Assembly: GCA_049515555.1 (NCBI GenBank)
Contig: JBEKTY010000302.1
Span: 1 to 6,056, forward strand
Direction: 5' to 3'
DNA length: 6,056 bases
DNA from: JBEKTY01 sp049515555
Lineage (GTDB): Bacteria; Planctomycetota; Planctomycetia; Pirellulales; Thermoguttaceae
Shown: positions 3,804-6,056 of the stretch, one piece after another
How the letters are laid out: each line of letters begins with the position of its first letter
Position numbering within the stretch: position 1 is the stretch's first letter
The notes under the pieces: generated by a model
What the model saw: the letters and a program-made list of their open reading frames with translations, nothing else
Told to the model about the DNA's origin: nothing
The model's database searches: none
Translations under genes and position numbers: made by a program

Positions 3804-5870
3804 TTAGGGCCGCCCGTGGACGCTCACGACGGGCGCTCGCGCCGCATAGCGAATCACGGCCGCCGCGGGCTTGCATGAGAGGTTGACCGGCAGGCCTGGG
3901 TCGAGCAGCTCCTTTCCCGTGGCCAGGGCCGGCGCGTTTCCATCGCAGCCGCGGATTTCGTATTGGGCTGCCGGTTCCAGGGCGTGCAGTTTCAGCCGCA
4001 GCGACTCCCCGCTGCACGCGGGCCGGCGGTAGGCGAGCACCACGCCGTCTGAGTGCTCCGGCCGGTTGAATTGCATGGCCAGCCAATCGCTATCGGCGAG
4101 ACTATAGGGCGTGAGCGGGTAATAATCGCCCAGGAAATAAGGCTGTATCTGGCGGGCCTGCTCGACCAGGGCCTTGAGCTGTTGCGGATGATCCAGCGAC
4201 GTATTGAGAATAACCCCTGCGCCCAGGCCGCTGCAGAATTGGTAGAAATCAGTGCTGCGTGCGACGCTCGCGCTCAAGGGAATCCAGGAGGAAAGCCCGT
4301 GGGTCTGCCCCTGCATGCCCGCGGGGTTGAAGTCCGGGCGACACTGGAAATCACTGCGCCAGAGGGCCGCGCTGCGGGAGATGGTCTCCAGGTCCAGCCG
4401 CCGGCCGCCGCTGGCGCAGTTGTCGATCATCAGGCCCGGATGGCGGGCGACGAGCGCGTCCCAGAAGGCGTACAGTCCTTCAATGTAGCGGATCTCGGTC
4501 ATGCCCACTCGGTCGGGCGCGTCGGCGGCGCTCCAGAAGTTCTCAGGATCGGTGTTGAAGTCTTGGCGATACCAGGCCAGATCGCCCTCGCGGATCAAGG
4601 ACGAGACGATGTCGGTAATCCCTTGCCGCGCGGCCGGATTGCCCAGGTTCACCAGGAAGTTATCGCCCTGGGGACCGAGCAGCCACTCGGGATGCTGGCG
4701 TTGGAGATCGGTGCCCCGGAACACCCGCTCGGCTTCGATCCACAGCAGGAACCCCAGCTTGTTGCACCGCAGCAACTGACCGATGGGCTTCAGGCCCCGG
4801 GGGTAGGTAATCTTGTTGGGCCGCCAGCTTCCGGTGTACTTCCACCACTGGCTGTTGGCGTCGGTCGAGCCTTCCTGGAAAGGCTTGTCGCCATACCAGC
4901 CGGCGTCGATCCAAAAGACGTCGATGGGAACCTTGTTGTCCACGAACCACTGAATGGCCTGAAGCTGGGTCTTCTCGTACAACTCGCCCCACGATCCGTA
5001 GAAGACCGGCAAGCGGCCGGCCGCCACGGGGCAGCGCGGCGAGTGGTGGGCCAACAGGAAGCGGCGCAGCAGGTTCTGGCTCTCCAGCCGATCGTCGCGC
5101 CAGAACAGGAGCAGGATTCGCGGCGTGCGGATGGATTCGCCGGGGAGCAGCTTCAGGTGCGTGCGCTGCATGCCGGCGGCGAGCGAGAGCCGGCCGTCGC
5201 CGCCGCGGTCGAAGTGGGCGGCCCAGTTTCCGGTCCAGCCGACGGCCCCGATCAGACCTTGGCCGTCGATCTCCAGATTGAAGAACGGCAAGACGCCGTT
5301 GGAGGATCGGCCGCCGGCAGAGCGAAGCTCGAAGCGCTCGCCGGGCGGCAGCGTGCGGTCCTGCGGGGCGAAGTCGTCCAGCCCGGCCAGTCCCCCCTTG
5401 GCATAGTGCAACGTGCAAAGCTTGGCCGGCGCTGCGGCGACCGAGACGGCCAGCGGCCGGATTTCAGACAAGACCGGCGTGGCGGCCGTGCCCTCGTTCG
5501 TTACCTGGAGCACCCACTCGACGGCCGGAAAGTCGCCGTACTCCACGGCCTCGCAGCGCACGGCGAGTTTCGTGGCCGGGTCGCGCCAAGCCACAACGAT
5601 TCGCTCCCGGCAGGCATCCAGCGACTGCACTTGCCGCGTCCGATTCCATTTTGGGAGCGACTCGGCAGCCGGCTTGCCATCGTACTGCCATGCGAAGCAA
5701 GGCTCGGATGCCGCGCCGCCCAGGTGGCGATCGACCCAGGCCTTCTGAGCCGCGCGATCCGCGCAAGCCGCGGGGCTGCCGGCCGAAACAGCGGCTGCCG
5801 CTGCCGACGCGGCCGCGACCGCCTGCACAAAAAAGAGCCCGCAAGTAATGTGCTTCATGTTGGCGTTCAT
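3804..5870 (-). CDS. secreted GH36-type alpha-galactosidase-like glycoside hydrolase
   Basis: The protein has 688 residues. The start at ATG 5870 has AAAGG seven bases upstream; a second ATG is codon 5. The N-terminus (about 1-30, AVSA before GSPA) is a Sec signal peptide, so the enzyme acts in the periplasm or outside. Residues about 60-285 form a beta-rich N-terminal domain. A (beta/alpha)8 barrel follows from about 288 to 585: VFWIDAGWYGD (318-328), WYRQDFN with probable nucleophile Asp437, NCASGGRR (484-491), and LWRSDF with probable acid/base Asp507. A small C-terminal beta-sandwich ends at about 688. These are clan GH-D features. Length and order fit GH36 rather than the shorter GH27. 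The expected reaction is retaining release of alpha-galactosyl groups from oligosaccharides or polysaccharides. The nucleophile motif (RQDFN instead of KWDxN) marks a divergent subgroup, so specificity is uncertain. The gene appears complete. Confidence 0.88.
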   Translation of the reverse strand: MNANMKHITCGLFFVQAVAAASAAAAAVSAGSPAACADRAAQKAWVDRHLGGAASEPCFAWQYDGKPAAESLPKWNRTRQVQSLDACRERIVVAWRDPATKLAVRCEAVEYGDFPAVEWVLQVTNEGTAATPVLSEIRPLAVSVAAAPAKLCTLHYAKGGLAGLDDFAPQDRTLPPGERFELRSAGGRSSNGVLPFFNLEIDGQGLIGAVGWTGNWAAHFDRGGDGRLSLAAGMQRTHLKLLPGESIRTPRILLLFWRDDRLESQNLLRRFLLAHHSPRCPVAAGRLPVFYGSWGELYEKTQLQAIQWFVDNKVPIDVFWIDAGWYGDKPFQEGSTDANSQWWKYTGSWRPNKITYPRGLKPIGQLLRCNKLGFLLWIEAERVFRGTDLQRQHPEWLLGPQGDNFLVNLGNPAARQGITDIVSSLIREGDLAWYRQDFNTDPENFWSAADAPDRVGMTEIRYIEGLYAFWDALVARHPGLMIDNCASGGRRLDLETISRSAALWRSDFQCRPDFNPAGMQGQTHGLSSWIPLSASVARSTDFYQFCSGLGAGVILNTSLDHPQQLKALVEQARQIQPYFLGDYYPLTPYSLADSDWLAMQFNRPEHSDGVVLAYRRPACSGESLRLKLHALEPAAQYEIRGCDGNAPALATGKELLDPGLPVNLSCKPAAAVIRYAARAPVVSVHGRP

Positions 5871-5885
5871 GTTAAGACCTTTACT

Positions 5886-5938
5886 GGGAGAGGAGTTTGA
5901 GTTGGGCCGCTGCTTACGGATGCCCGGTCCCCTCTCCC
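5886..5938 (-). promoter_or_regulatory. stem-loop in the 5' leader of the glycosidase gene
   Basis: GGGAGAGG (5886-5893) and CCTCTCCC (5931-5938) are perfectly complementary across 37 bases. In the minus-strand mRNA the 3' arm ends eight bases before the ribosome-binding AAAGG. The structure could affect ribosome access. No known riboswitch was recognised. Confidence 0.35.
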
Positions 5939-5959
5939 TGTTCTAAGCTTGTCAACAGG
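5937..5959 (-). promoter_or_regulatory. dyad with TTGACA element upstream of the glycosidase
   Basis: CCTGTT (5937-5942) and AACAGG (5954-5959) are inverted around an 11-base centre containing AAGCTT. A perfect TTGACA (minus strand, 5950-5955) overlaps one arm. No good -10 lies 16-18 bases downstream, so the promoter is incomplete by sigma70 standards. It is a candidate operator or promoter region. Confidence 0.3.
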
Positions 5960-5992
5960 TGTTTTCTAGGGGATGCCTATTCCATAGGTAAA

Positions 5993-6046
5993 GACGTTGA
6001 GCGTGTGGCTTCGGCCGCGCGCGGCCGAAGCCACACGCTCAACGTC
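5993..6046. repeat. perfect 54-bp palindrome without spacer
   Basis: Both halves, starting GACGTTGAGCGTGTGGCTTC and meeting at GCG|CGC, are exact reverse complements over 27 bp each. Symmetry stops sharply on both sides (AAA on the left, GCTCGC on the right). It lies about 120 bases upstream of the glycosidase start. It may be a REP-type element, a bidirectional terminator for an unseen neighbour, or a protein-binding dyad. Confidence 0.9.
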
Positions 6047-6056
6047 GCTCGCGGCG

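Noticed and set aside
4053..5900. Long + strand open frame (615 codons) opposite the glycosidase
   Set aside because: Its translation is low-complexity and family-free. It is the antisense shadow of a GC-rich gene with clear GH36 motifs.
1..6056. CRISPR array, rRNA, or toxin-antitoxin genes
   Set aside because: No regularly spaced repeats, rRNA sequence or recognised toxin or antitoxin motif was seen on either strand.

Overview
This GC-rich window looks like part of a planctomycete chromosome, probably Pirellulales-like. The assignment is an inference. It rests on the integrase type, with an 'NCGFGN' patch and an HxxR box changed to YSLR, on a secreted GH36-type glycosidase, and on an interspersed palindrome of a kind I associate with such genomes. 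No rRNA or universal marker gene is present.

Layout, left to right. 1-125: C-terminal end of an IS21-type IstB helper ATPase on the + strand, cut by the window edge, then about 100 bases with no gene. 224-593 and 610-1290, both on the minus strand: a two-gene cassette. The upstream gene is a resolvase-fold protein that lacks the usual catalytic serine. The downstream gene is a small, highly charged unknown protein that appears to carry a one-base frameshift. 1291-1949: a 660-base region holding the resolvase promoter and a palindromic operator, and further on a group of inverted and split repeats that look like recombination or regulatory sites. 1950-3161, minus: a tyrosine recombinase, with a strong promoter and reiterated GGGTGTAC motifs. 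3280-3353, plus: tRNA-Met(CAU), divergent from the integrase, with promoters that interleave. 3425-3784, minus: the C-terminal end of a lost protein, fused in frame to an 81-bp REP-like palindrome. 3804-5870, minus: a complete secreted GH36-type alpha-galactosidase-like enzyme. 5871-6056: its leader and a perfect 54-bp palindrome.

Reading. From about 1 to 3279 this looks like one end of an integrated mobile element lying against tRNA-Met. It would comprise a tyrosine recombinase, a catalytically altered serine-recombinase relative that could serve as a regulator or accessory factor, a small partner protein, and a repeat-rich region that is a candidate att or control site. From 3354 rightwards the DNA looks chromosomal: a gene remnant, REP-type repeats, and a polysaccharide or oligosaccharide degradation gene. 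The least familiar feature is the pairing of a non-canonical tyrosine recombinase with a serine-less resolvase-fold protein. The other end of the element and its att partner are not in the window, so the element model is an inference.
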